Below are positions 45,368 through 56,025 of a stretch of DNA of 64,000 nt, one piece after another. The notes below the pieces were generated by a model, which saw nothing but the letters and a program-made list of their open reading frames with translations, ran no database searches and was not told the origin of the DNA. The position numbers and the translations under genes are program-made. The number at the start of each line of letters is the position of its first letter. The first letter of the stretch is position 1. Source of the stretch: Aurifilum marmelostoma (lineage: Eukaryota > Ascomycota > Sordariomycetes > Diaporthales > Cryphonectriaceae); NCBI GenBank assembly GCA_027559495.1, contig JAMXSV010000004.1:2965001-3029000 (forward strand). The letters are read 5' to 3'.

Positions 45368-45996
45368 ATGGCCGACATTCAGGAGCGCCTCAAGAAGCTC
45401 GGTGCTTCGTCGCGAATTGGTGGCAAGGGCACCCCGCGCCGAAAGATGAAGCGTGCCCCTGCCCGGTCTGGCACCGACGACAAGAAGCTTCAGCAGACTC
45501 TCAAGAAGCTCAATGTCCAGCCTATCCAGGCCATCGAGGAGGTCAACATGTTCAAGAGCGACGGAAATGTCATCCACTTCGCCGCGCCTAAGGGTACGTG
45601 GATCCCAACCACCCCACCTGCAGAGAGCCGGACAGGAAACCGCAAGAGGAGGAAGCAACCAGCATGATGGAGAGGGGGGACAGATAGATTGTTGACTGCC
45701 AATACTGTGGGGATGACTTATATATGCTGACATCGGTCTATCTGACCTGAACAGTCCACGCTGCCGTCCCCGCCAACACCTTCGCCATCTACGGCAACGG
45801 TGAGGACAAGGAGCTGACCGAGCTCGTCCCCGGTATTCTCAACCAGCTCGGTCCCGACTCCCTCGCCTCGCTGCGCAAGCTTGCCGAGAGCTACCAGAGC
45901 ATGCAGAAGAACGAGGAGGGCAAGGAGGCTGACGATGACGACATCCCCGAGCTGGTTGCCGGCGAGAACTTCGAGGGCGAGTCCAAGGTCGAGTAA
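45368..45996 (+). CDS. EGD1: Nascent polypeptide-associated complex subunit beta
   Basis: Ribosome-associated chaperone subunit that pairs with NAC-alpha and contacts nascent chains at the exit tunnel. Exons 45368-45593 and 45755-45996 join in phase 1 across 161 bp (gtacgt...cag), giving 155 residues, the family's size. Seen: the N-terminal ribosome-binding basic motif (GGKGTPRRKMKRAP), the NAC domain (DDKKLQQTLKKLNVQPIQAI, EEVNMFKSDGNVIHFAAPK-V), then HAAVPANTFAIYGNGEDKEL, TELVPGILNQLGPDSLASLR, and an acidic tail (EADDDDIPELVAGENFEGE). All features match; no anomaly. Confidence 0.97.
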
Positions 45997-46511
45997 CCGG
46001 ATCCTCCTGACGCAGATCGGCTACGGGGTAATGCTGAGGATGAACGACGTGATGGTAGGGAGGAAAGGAAAAAGAAGGGGTGACTAGTGATACCACTGCT
46101 CCGTCGGTCTATCTACCCGCGGGCAGGTTGGTGGACAACTGGTGGTTGTGGTAGTTGACGATCGACAAGCTCCCGTTATTGTGCGCATGACGACAAGCCA
46201 GAAAAAAAAAAGACAGAATGGCATCAATCATCCTGAGTTTCTCTTGTTTGTTAAACAAACGACTTGCAGTCAGTGGCAACGGAACGGCGGATCGGAAATC
46301 TTCTCTAGGGGTACACTCTACTCTAGTTTCATGGACGAACAGTCCACCTCGCCATGGGTTTGCGAGAAAATGAAGATATGAAACAAATCGAACCTGCTGC
46401 AAGAAGTCCCCCTCTGGTGGAACCGTGATGATTTGCGGCATTTCCATAGCCACAGCAGGATACGTTATTAGATCTTCAGCCCTGGCAGGTCTCCCCAGTA
46501 ATAGACCAGCC
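45997..46511. other. Convergent intergenic, EGD1 and TAD1
   Basis: Carries the two 3' UTRs. No gene supported. Confidence 0.5.
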
Positions 46512-47914
46512 TTAGATATCCAAGACGTAGTCCTCATCGCCCACGTTTCTGATCCATCCTTGAAGCGCCTCAGCCCTAACATCCTGCTTGACCCTCCGCC
46601 TAGCAACCATCCTCTCCGCGTCTTTCACATCCTTATACGATCCTCCATGTGGTACGATCTGTGGCACCCCAGCCTGCAAAGCAACCTCCTCGGCCAATTG
46701 CCACATTTGTTCCCGACTAAGCTTACTGCCACCACGTGGGTCGGACTGCTTCCGTCCCTGCAGCACACCCCCGACGATGTTCTCTGCAAGGCCGTTTGCC
46801 GTCCAAGCGGTTGCAAGGTTGCTAGCGACATACTTCAGCTCGCCCTCGCCTCTTCTCTCCCCCGCTCTTCGCGAATGGTCAAATTCTAAAGTGGTTGTCT
46901 TCGTCTCGAAAGGCCGGAATTGGTACCCATCTTCCCATCCGCACTGGACCTCTGTCACGGCGGTCATCCGGCCCCGATCAGAAAAGCACCGCTGACAAGC
47001 CGTCTCGGAGAACTGGCTCTCGGGCAACACCAGTGAGTCGAGGTAGATACCACGTGGGCTCACCAGGAGCGAGGTAAGCGAGTTGAGCAGAGACGTGCAC
47101 TGCTTAAGCGCAAGCTTGTCTGAGCACGACTTGGACAGCGTAGGCGGTGCATCGGGCCGGGCAGGCTTCCGTCGCACGACGCCCAAACGAGAGAAACAGG
47201 CGCGGCCCAACAGTAACAGATCCGGCGCGGTCGTATCAACCGTCGAGCCGGCAAGGTTGTAGGCAGGGGACAAGGGAGCAAGCCCGCTCTTCGCCATCAT
47301 GCGCTGAGACAGTGGCGCTTCCCACGGTGATGCGTCCTCCTGCGCGCCCATTATCAGCTCCATGGAGGCATCACCACATGGCGCCTCGGAGCAGTACATG
47401 TGCAGTGTGATATCGTCTGCCCATGTGAACGGCGGGCGGTGCCCACTAGGGTCAGGATCTGTACTACGACGGAGGTAGGGGGATACCTTGCTGCCCTCAG
47501 GGAGCACTGCTTGACATTCCTCCAGAATAAAGCGGTTGAAGGCACGCAAGGCAAGGATCTCGGCGTGCCAGTCGTGTAAAATGCGGCCCTCGGCAAGCGG
47601 CAATTTGGACACGGGAAGGCACTTCATGCCCGTACTAAGAGGTCTTAGCCATGTTCTCGACGGAATGGATCAAGGCAGATATTACAATCACGGGCAAGTC
47701 TTCTTGTCGACTTGTCAAAATGATAGGGTCAGTGCTGTGAGACCTACGCAAGGGCTAGACACCTGAGAGAACCATCGCCATGTCGAGCGACGATGCCCGC
47801 GAGAGGCACCCACTCGCAGGTTCCATTTCCCCGGTCTTGGGGCTTTCTCTTCGCTGGAAGCCTTCCAAACTGATTCAGAACGGCGGATGCGATTGCATCA
47901 GCCTCATTGGTCAT
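46512..47914 (-). CDS. TAD1: tRNA-specific adenosine-37 deaminase
   Basis: Deaminates A37 to inosine next to the anticodon of tRNA-Ala; related to ADAR editing enzymes. Exons 47914-47748 and 47634-46512 join across 113 bp (gtaggt, ggctaag, tag), phase 2, giving 429 residues. The join yields RCLALATGMKCLPVSKLP. Zinc and catalytic residues are present: H79 and the proton shuttle E81 (DWHAEILALRAF), C142 (EAPCGDASM) and C226 (SKSCSDKLAL). Further along come VSPRGIYLDSLVLPESQ and a divergent C-terminal half of the A-deaminase domain. The start was set at MTNEADAIASAVLNQF because it begins the conserved N-terminal helix; in-frame upstream codons look like leader. It shares an upstream region with RPL24, both being translation genes. 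Confidence 0.93.
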
Positions 47915-48503
47915 GAGTAGATCTGAGAGTACAGATATAAGCGTGGATAAATATGTGGATAAATATGTGAGTGCTCTTAGACTTGCAATGGCGGATCCTA
48001 TCACGAAGCCAGTCGTGCAAAGTCAGAATAGAAAAATAAGAGGAAGAAGATGCAGATCGATATCCGAAAAGTGCAACAGATTTGATCTTCAGTTCAATGA
48101 AACCAGAATTTCCCCAACGACGGCCTAGTATATAAATGTAGATTGGTCTCAATTTTCGTTAAATCCTCGTCACTCAGCTTCAGATTCGATAAGATCCAAG
48201 ACCGTCACTTGTCTCTCAAGTTCGGGCGGGTACTTCTTAGCTCATGCAGTATCCAAGAATTTTGCAACTGCCAAGTGTGCAGCAGCCGCTGACAGCTGGC
48301 ATGTTTCTGCGCTGACTAAGTTTTGCACCTGCCTACCCCTGTCGGACTGAGGCACTCACCCTGGCAGGGGCTGCTAACAATTTCTGAAAAAGCCCACTGA
48401 ATCGAAATTCGAACAAAATCGGTCGGCAACCTCATCGCCATCAACGTCAACCCATCAACAACCCCGACCCCACCACTCGTACAGCCACGACACCACAGTC
48501 AAC
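47915..48503. promoter_or_regulatory. Divergent TAD1/RPL24 promoter
   Basis: The 589 bp between the two start codons. It contains a short tandem (gtggataaatat twice, 47942-47968) on the TAD1 side, a (cccct...aggggc) inverted GC pair near 48336-48368, and an AC-rich leader before RPL24. No clear TATA. Confidence 0.45.
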
Positions 48504-49392
48504 ATGAGGACGTACGACGACACTTTCTCGGGTCAGAAGATCTACCCTGGCAAGGTACGATAATGCATCTCCCGGAGGAACAGGCCGCGACCGATCGCCA
48601 TGGACCGAGACGGGATCAGCAGCTGCAAGAGGAGGAACATACAAGAACTGGTCCTGCGATTTCGGTAGCACGGATGCCGTCACGGTCATGGCGAAAGGCC
48701 GTTCTTTGGGATATTTTGGTCAACTTTTGGAGGCAGTCGTACTAACGGTCCTGGTGATTGCAGGGTAAGCTCTACGTCCGTGGAGACTCTAAGGTCTTCC
48801 GCTTCCAGAACGGCAAATCCGAGTCCCTCTTCCTCCAGCGCAAGAACCCTCGTCGTATTGCCTGGACTGTCCTCTACCGCCGCCAGCACCGCAAGGGTAT
48901 CACTGAGGTACGAACGAACCCGATCTCAGGACGAACACACTTCCCCCGCTACTTCCATGAGCGAACCACCATGAACCGCCCGCCACATATTCACACGCGA
49001 CATCTTCTTCGTCTTCCCATACCGTGCACGAGATTATAATTTCACGGGTGACAATAGTGGCAGAGAGTGGCAAGAGCTGTATGCTGACATGATGCAACAA
49101 ACAGGAAACCGCCAAGAAGCGCACCCGCCGAGCCGTCAAGTCCCAGCGTGCCATCGTTGGTGCCTCGCTCGATGTGATCAAGGAGAAGCGCTCTATGCGC
49201 CCTGAGGCGCGCTCTGCCGCCCGCCAGGCCGCTATCAAGGAGAGCAAGGAGAAGAAGGCCGAGGCTGCCGCGGCCAAGAAGGCAGAGAAGGCCAAGAACG
49301 CCGCCCAGGCCTCCAAGGGCCAGACCCAGCGGATCGTCGGAAAGCAGGGCGCCAAGGGCTCTGCTCCCAAGGTCAAGGCCACCACCCGATAA
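48504..49392 (+). CDS. RPL24: 60S ribosomal protein L24 (eL24)
   Basis: Large-subunit ribosomal protein at the intersubunit face. Exons 48504-48554, 48764-48907 and 49105-49392 join in phase 0 across introns of 209 and 197 bp (gtacga donors, cag acceptors; actaac branch in the first), giving 160 residues. Seen: MRTYDDTFSGQKIYPGK-GKL, YVRGDSKVFRFQNGKSESLF, LQRKNPRRIAWTVLYRRQHR, then the Lys/Arg-rich helical tail (KKRTRRAVKSQRAIVGASLD) and an Ala/Lys-rich C-terminus. Yeast-type fungal L24 lacks the zinc-binding cysteines of archaeal L24, as here. Introns near the 5' end are typical for fungal ribosomal protein genes. Confidence 0.97.
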
Positions 49393-49920
49393 ATGGTGAC
49401 GGTGATGGGCTTGAGAGGTGGAAGACGAGACGGGTTGGCATCTGCTTTTTTTTCTCTAGGTCTCCGGGACAAACAAATGACATCAATCAATTTGAGATTC
49501 ACGGGGCAAAATGGCGGGCTGGAGTCGGGTTCTTCTCTACACCTTGTTGTGCTTTACGAAGGAAAGCCTGTTTGGTCTTGAAAAGGAAACCTTTGTCGAG
49601 GGAAGGTTGCATGGACCCCTTATGAGCAAGGGACATGATCTCCGCGCGGCGCATAGGTAGCTTACAGACCGAGCAACTTATGCATTGATCAAGAGAACCT
49701 GTCCATACGGCGCTTGCAGTGATGATCTATCTCTCTCCCGTTCGCTCTGTCGTGTACATGGGACTGCTTAGCGAGCAAGAACGAAAGAATGTTCTGTTAA
49801 ATTGAGACGAAACAGCGATCTATTTGTGGTCTATAGCAAGTATCTCGGGCCCTCCCAGATACCCAGGAGAGGGCCCAAAATTGTTCATAAGGCCTGCAGA
49901 ATCTTGTAAGCTGCGCGCAT
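49393..49920. other. Convergent intergenic, RPL24 and peroxiredoxin
   Basis: Contains the two 3' UTRs. No gene supported. Confidence 0.5.
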
Positions 49921-50621
49921 TTACAGCTTGGCCAGAACAGACGCAGCATCCGTTCCCTCGACACCACCCTTGGCAGCCTCCTCAGCGTAGATAACCTTGC
50001 CATGGTCAATGGCCAGGGCGTACCGGCCCGTCCTCTCGCCCATAGTCCAGCCGATCTGCTTGGAGAACTTGGTCTCGATGTCGCTCGCGAAGATCTGTGC
50101 AAAAGAATCACATCACATGTTAGCACCACAGCCGCCCAGCCCGATCAAGGCCACAGAGAGGGTTCCGGAGAAGCTTACGATAAAATCATCCGTGACGCCG
50201 TTTGACTTGCCCCAGGCACTCATGACGAAGGGATCGTTGTATGCGATCACAATCACCTTGTCGACGCCCTTGGCCTTGAGGGCGTCCTTCTGCTCGATGA
50301 AGGTCGGGATGTGCTTCTCGCTGCAGGTCGGGGTGAAAGCGCCGGGAACGGCGACGAGGACGACCTTCTTGTCCTTGAATTCTGCAGTTTGGTAGTGTTA
50401 ATACCCGTTCAGCAAGAAGCCAGTGTGCGCAGGCATGAAGATGCCTACAAGATAGTATAGAGAAAAGGGCACCGGGGCGGGGAGTAGGGTTTGTATCTAC
50501 CTTTGCTGGCATCATACTTCTGAGGAAGACCGCAGGCGTTCAGGCCGGCCTTCTCAGGCGTGTATGGGACATACATGAAGGAGACATCCTCCGGGAACTG
50601 CTGACCGACGAGAGAAGCCAT
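49921..50621 (-). CDS. Peroxiredoxin, Asp f 3/AHP1-type (Prx5 class)
   Basis: Thiol peroxidase that reduces hydrogen peroxide and alkyl hydroperoxides. Exons 50621-50501, 50381-50179 and 50094-49921 (introns 119 and 84 bp; donors gtagat and gtaagc, acceptors cag) give 165 residues with consistent phases. The peroxidatic cysteine is C60 in VAVPGAFTPTCSEKH, the Prx5-class active site. A second cysteine, C30 (LNACGLPQ), matches the partner cysteine of Asp f 3-like enzymes, which form a disulfide across the dimer. Then come IPTFIEQKDALKAKGVDKVI, NDPFVMSAWGKSNG and an RTGRYALAIDHGKV stretch. The C-terminus ends SVLAKL: an AKL tripeptide is a weak peroxisomal PTS1-like signal, as in PMP20-type relatives, so peroxisomal targeting is possible. 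Confidence 0.95.
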
Positions 50622-51812
50622 CGTGAGAGTGTATGCGGGTTCTAGAGTGTTGTGGATATGTGGTCTAACTTCGATAGATTGAGTGGAAAGCCGAGAAGCT
50701 GAAGAGCACAAGTCGGGTTATGTTGTTGTTTTTATGTCTGAGCAGCAAGCAGGCAAGCAGGCAGGCAGAGCAGGACCAGAAGGAGGGGTTCCGACCTGCG
50801 CTTTTTGAGTTTCATCGCCGAGCTTCCACTGCAGAAGGTGCTGTCTCATAATCAAGCCCCGCCATGACATCTTGCAGCGCTCTTGCCCGTCGACCCGCCC
50901 CACCTGCCTGCGCCCAGGGGTGTACAGTATTTGTCAACATTCCCCTCCGAACCCGGGCATGTTCTTCCACCGTGTCGTCCGTTGCTCTCCCTCCGCCCAC
51001 CATTCGAAAATCCTCGTTTCTGCGAGGTGCAGTTCTCGGAAAAGCGAGTTCATCTCGCCTCTTCCAGACTGTTCTTACGAAGATCAGCAGTATGCCATAA
51101 ATGCTCAATCTGCTTCCACCGGCCATCGGAGCTACGCGTAACCGATGAGCTGAGCTGGACTGCGCCAAGAACTCGCACGCCGAGCTGCGGCGGCCATGAG
51201 GACGCGATCATCAATCGCTCTGGCTGGGTGTCTTTTATTTTTATTTTTGTTTTGTTCCTTTCGGCTCGAAAGTTTCCATGTGAAGATGGAGTGGGCCTTC
51301 ATCTGTTGCCTGTCCGGGCTGTTGGATGATCTCGGAAGTCACGATTCCGGGCACAGCATCTTACGGTATGACGTCCACGACATTGATTGTGTGCTGTATG
51401 CTCACAGGCCTCATTCGCACGAGCAGTCTGTCCGCATCAGACAGATTTCTCAGCTTGTCACTCAAGGGCGTCGTCCCTGACTGGTTCTTCCGACTCGCTC
51501 GCAGTTAACCCTGGACGCGAAGACATTGAATTCATGGATGGCGATGACCGACGTGACGTTCGTGGCGAGGCAGTCTGGCGTCAAAGTATCACGACGGGGA
51601 TGATGGCCTGATCGACATGGCGGCTGTCTTATCTCGCTCCACATGGATGCTATCACTTATGGGGGGTCGAAAAGAATCAAGCTCATGATTATCAGCACAT
51701 GAGAGACCACGTGGTGCTCTCACAATCATGTCGGCTCCATACTGCCTTAGTGACAACGACGGTGAAGACTGGACAAGGGAACTTTCAATGTTGGGGGTAT
51801 CTCTAGATCTGT
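50622..51812. other. Peroxiredoxin upstream region
   Basis: About 1.2 kb with no supportable gene; it should hold the peroxiredoxin promoter and the 3' end of the receptor-like gene. A short CAGG-type tandem (gcaagcaggcaagcaggcaggcagagcagg) lies at about 50746-50775. Confidence 0.45.
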
Positions 51813-53330
51813 CTACGCCCTGTCTGAGGCAGCATTGTGTACTCGGGGCCACTCATCTACATCTTGCCCTCCTGATGCCACATGACTGCCGGCCGCGTAC
51901 TGGTCACTCTCAACACCACTTGCGGACGTGAACCGTACAGAATATTCGTCGGTCCGCATGATGGCGAGTTCTATCGGCTCCTGCTTCTTGTCCGTGGTGA
52001 TGATTGCGTCCTCGGACTCAGCGTCGTCATTTTGAGAGACACCGTTGGTGCTGATCTGGCCGATGGTGCGACTGTTCTTGGACGCTTCGTAGCCGCTCCG
52101 GTCCAGATTCCCATAGCCGCTCTTGCCCAGTGCCCCTTTGCTAGACACTCCCATCTTGGTCATGGCCTTGCGTGCTCCGTCGGCCAGCCATGCGTCCAGC
52201 ACGGGGAGGGAGATGGTCACAATGCCCACCGAGACATCCAGCGTTGTCCAGACGAGCAGCTCAGTGTACGTCCAGGTGATGTCGCTCGTGAAGTCGGCCC
52301 TCAGCATTCTCATTAGGCCGAAGAGCACGGCCAGCAGCCCCACGGCCCAGATAAAGAACAGCCGCATCTTCTTCCTGCCATTCATCCTAACCTTCCAGAG
52401 GATCACCACCGGGCTCGCGAGTAGGATAACACCCTGCACGACGTGCGCGAGGTTAAGCACCTCACCCTGCGAGGTTGTGTCAATACAGGTCGCCGGGGTC
52501 TCCAGCTTGCCGGCATAGAGCTTGTCCCACTGGGCGCGCGCCGGGTTGCACGAGAAGCAGAACCAGAAGATGGCACCGATGATATAAAACGCCAGGGTAA
52601 AGAGAAAGAAGTCGCAGAACCAGCGCCACTTGATGGACGCGCGGTCGGCAAGCCGACGGATGAAGAGGGTGAGGGATGTCTTGACCAGGGCGACAGTGAT
52701 GTAGAAGATGAGCTTGTCGAGCGTGCCGTAATAGTTGAAGATCCTATACTCTTCGTAGGTGTGCTGCCACTGTTGCCAGGCAAGTAATGGATCAGGTTAA
52801 ACGGAGGGTCTTGACAGTGCTTGTACCAGGACAACGGCAGCAGGGTGGAGCGCAGACATACAATATGGTCACCTCCTCCTACGATCGCCATGATGAGTTG
52901 GCATACAGTGTAGGTCAAGCCCATGCTCTAAGATTCCACAGACCAAATCAGTATTCCAGACGAGAAAGAAAGAGAAAGAGGAGCAGGACATCAGACTTAC
53001 CGCTGCGGCGATGGTGGCCCAGTCATCCGCACCGAAGCGCATCTGTGACACAGATGCCCTCAGGATCAGGCGGGCGCCCGTCACGGTGATGATGGCGACC
53101 ATCACGATGACGAGCCCAGCAATGACGCCCGGCCTCTTGGAGTTGAACTTGTCGCCCGTGTCGACCGCCGCCACAACATAACCGTGGGCTGGATCCTCAT
53201 CCGGCATGCCGATAGCACGGAGAAATCCTCGGACGATGTACCAGTCCCGCTGGGTATTCGGCGGACTTCCGACATGAGCCGAAGACTCATTGTTGTGAGG
53301 GACCCACGACAGCGTCGAGCTGGTCGACAT
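51813..53330 (-). CDS. PTH11-like seven-helix membrane protein (rhodopsin domain)
   Basis: Fungal integral membrane protein of the PTH11/rhodopsin-domain group, of which some members sense surface cues; most have no known ligand. Exons 53330-53001, 52927-52862 and 52769-51813 (introns 73 and 92 bp; gtaagt and gtatgt donors, tag and cag acceptors) join in phase 0, giving 450 residues. Seen: a 60-residue cytosolic or extracellular lead, a first helix (PGVIAGLVIVMVAIITVTGA), FGADDWATIAAA-SMGL, TYTVCQLIMAIVGGGDHI-W, FYITVALVKTSLTLFIRRL, FCDFFLFTLAFYIIGAIFWF, then CNPARAQWD with Cys pairs, further helices, and TWTYTELLVWTTLDVSVGIV. A 110-residue polar tail (SKGALGKSGYGNLD) ends the chain. It has no CFEM domain. 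It is head to head with the secreted hydrolase gene, but with a 1.4-kb gap. Confidence 0.82.
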
Positions 53331-54777
53331 GGTGGTCGGTGGTGAAGGTTTTCGAGTGTCGGCTCGTCCTGCAAACAAGAGGACCGGCGGTCTCGTTTAC
53401 GCGCAAGAGAAGGCAAACCTTATGGGCACCTGGTGAAGAGAGAGAGACACATAACTCCTTGTCATTGCTGCCTCCGCCTTGGAGACAAGACAAGAGGCCC
53501 ATATATTGACTATTGGACATTCGACCGAAAGTCTATCAGCCTATTTACGGCGGTCCGGAGCCGAAAGCCTCATTCGTTACCAGGACAGCCCTTGGAGACA
53601 TGGTGGGTTTGGAGGCAAAGATGAGAGAAGTGGGTTTTTCAGACAAAAATATGCGCGCGACGGTCCTGAGCTTGTTTCCCACAGACCCATAGCCACACCT
53701 TCTGCCAAGAGGGCCTTACTATGACAGGCCTCGGTCCCGGAGGGGGCCGTTTTCGACTCTCCTGTCCTGCATAAAAGTATTATTTTGTTAAAGAACCCTC
53801 AGGGCAGTTCCCTCCAGGTTGAGTGAGTTATAGCAGTCTATTTGATATTCATGTTGACAAAGGAAGATTGTGAGAATGGTAAAGTTGTCTTCTTTCTCAA
53901 TTCTCTTTTTTTTTCTTTAAGTGCACTGTCCTCGTTCCATCGATACTCCCCCCCTCCTTGTGTAGATCGAACTGCGAGTCACAGATCAACTTTATTTCTT
54001 AGGTCCGAGGTAAAATGCTACCATACATCCCACCTGATCTCCTCGCTCTTTCTACCTCATCCCTTCGTTCTCGTACCCGGAAAAGGTGGACTGTGTTTTT
54101 TCCGCCTTGTCTTGTTCATGCGCTGAGAAGACTGGACATGTTAAAGTTTCGAAAGGGGTCAAAGAGGCCTCGCATTGTTTTTTTCACCGCCTTGACACGC
54201 TGTTGCGGGAATCCCCGTGGCAAAACGCTGGCGGATGCGTGAAAAGAGATTAATAGTCCCTTGTAGAAACTCGAGACCGCGGCATCCCTCGACCGTACCC
54301 CACAGAGCCAGGCAGGTTCTGGCTAGCCAGCCCTGGGCCTATTTACCGTTTACCGTAGTTAATGGGGTGCTCTACAGCAGTAATCATCTCCGTTCTTCTC
54401 CATCCTCGCTGGTGCTGCTGCAAGATCAGGAGAGAGCGCCCCCGCATAATTCCTCTTGTTCCATGGCGAGCCCAGCAGTCCGGATTCACCAGTGCAATGT
54501 CATTATATATACATGGCACACACTAGGCGAGGGTGTGCCCAGAACAGCTGAGCGAGAGGCGAGAGTGGATTGGGCAGGAATTTAGACTCGATATTTAATA
54601 TACTTTGTGCATAGTGCCTGCAATCACGAAACCCTTGCTTCGTCCTAACCAACCTGCGTTGCTGATTCTTTTGGTCTCCATTCCCCTTCTGCTTTCCTCT
54701 ACCACCCTGTCTGTGTGGCGTTGTAGCTTTCAGCCCTCTGTCTGATTTGTTTCCATCCTACAGTCAGTCGCTCAGTC
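53331..54777. other. Divergent intergenic, receptor and secreted hydrolase
   Basis: No gene supported. Probably two separate promoters. A pyrimidine-rich stretch near 53890-54060 and an AT-richer stretch near 54570-54620 stand out; neither has a clear motif. Confidence 0.45.
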
Positions 54778-56025
54778 ATGGCTGCTTGGCATCTCGTAAC
54801 AGCATTGGCCCTCCTCACCAGTGCCGCCAATGCGGCGCTGACTAGGCCACGAGCGGACGCTGCTGCTGTTTCACCTCGAGCTGCGACGACCGACTGCACA
54901 GGCATCAATGCCGTCAGTCCCCTCTGCACGACTAGGGAGACCTCGTACCACCGTGACGTCTTCTATGTCGGGGGCAGGTGGATCAGCACGGCCAGCGGGA
55001 ACGTCACTGCCGATCAGCTCTACGTTGAAAAGCTCACGCCGGCCAATGGGGTAAAACACACCAAGCCCTTGGTCTTCTTCCACGGCGGCGCCGTGTCGGG
55101 CGTCCAGTGGCTGAACACGCCAGACAACCGCAAGGGGTTCGCCTCGTACTTCCTCGACCAGGGCTACATGGTCTACCTGCTCGACCACACCGGCGCAGGA
55201 CGGAGCAGCCAGGAGGACACCACCGACTACCTCCTCTGGAACAGCACGACGGTGGAGAGCGTGGCGGCGGGCTTCACAGACCCCCAGGCCAACCCGACCT
55301 ACCCCCAGGCCGTGCTGCACACGCAGTGGCCGGGCACGGGCAACAAGGGCGACCCCTATTTCCTGGCCTTCACCAAGTGGGTGATACCCTTCACGGACAA
55401 CTGGGCGTACGGCGAGCTGTCGATGCGCGCCTCGGGCTGCGCCCTGCTCGAGCTGCTGGGCCCCTCGTACCTCATCTCGCACTCGTCGGGCGCGCAGTAC
55501 CCCATCGTCATCTCCAACGACTGCCCGCAGTACGTCGCCGGCAACATCAACCTCGAGCACAGCACCCAGCCCTTCTGGAACTACGGCACCACCCTCAACT
55601 CGGGCTCCGACTTCCGCCTCTGGGGGCTGGCCAACACCCCGCTCTCGTACGACCCTCCCGCCGCCAGCTCCGACGAGCTCAACAAGACCTGGGTCGGCAA
55701 CGACACCCTCGCCCACAGGCGCTGCTACCTGCAGGCCGAGCCCGCCAGGAAGCTGCCCAACATCACCAGCGTGCCCTACCTGTGCCTTACGGGTCAGGCC
55801 AGCGTCCACATCACCTATGACCACTGCGTTATCGACTACCTGAAGCAGGCTGGTGGCAGCCCGGACTGGATCAAGCTGGCGGATCGGAACATCACCGGCA
55901 ACGGCCACTTCTCCATGGTGGAGAAGAACAACCTGGAGATCGCCGCCGTGGTGGACGAGTGGATCCAGAAGCAGGAGGCCAGCAACTCGACGACGTCCTC
56001 GAATTCGACGACATCCACGAGGTGA
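54778..56025 (+). CDS. Secreted alpha/beta hydrolase
   Basis: Single exon of 415 residues. The signal peptide is clear (MAAWHLVTALALLTSAANAA, likely cut near residue 19). The alpha/beta-hydrolase fold is shown by KPLVFFHGGAVSGVQW (oxyanion-hole HGG at 102-104), YMVYLLDHTGAGRSS, and a nucleophile elbow SHSSGAQYP with S236, where the usual first Gly is Ser. The catalytic His is probably H377 (ITGNGHFSMVEKNN). Many N-glycosylation sequons and six to eight cysteines in pairs (C40/C50, C249, C316, C336, C350) fit secretion. The tail is Ser/Thr/Asn-rich (NSTTSSNSTTST) and may be glycosylated. Esterase or lactonase activity is plausible but the substrate is unknown. GC content is high in third positions, so long antisense frames exist opposite it and are not real. 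Confidence 0.88.
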   Translation: MAAWHLVTALALLTSAANAALTRPRADAAAVSPRAATTDCTGINAVSPLCTTRETSYHRDVFYVGGRWISTASGNVTADQLYVEKLTPANGVKHTKPLVFFHGGAVSGVQWLNTPDNRKGFASYFLDQGYMVYLLDHTGAGRSSQEDTTDYLLWNSTTVESVAAGFTDPQANPTYPQAVLHTQWPGTGNKGDPYFLAFTKWVIPFTDNWAYGELSMRASGCALLELLGPSYLISHSSGAQYPIVISNDCPQYVAGNINLEHSTQPFWNYGTTLNSGSDFRLWGLANTPLSYDPPAASSDELNKTWVGNDTLAHRRCYLQAEPARKLPNITSVPYLCLTGQASVHITYDHCVIDYLKQAGGSPDWIKLADRNITGNGHFSMVEKNNLEIAAVVDEWIQKQEASNSTTSSNSTTSTR

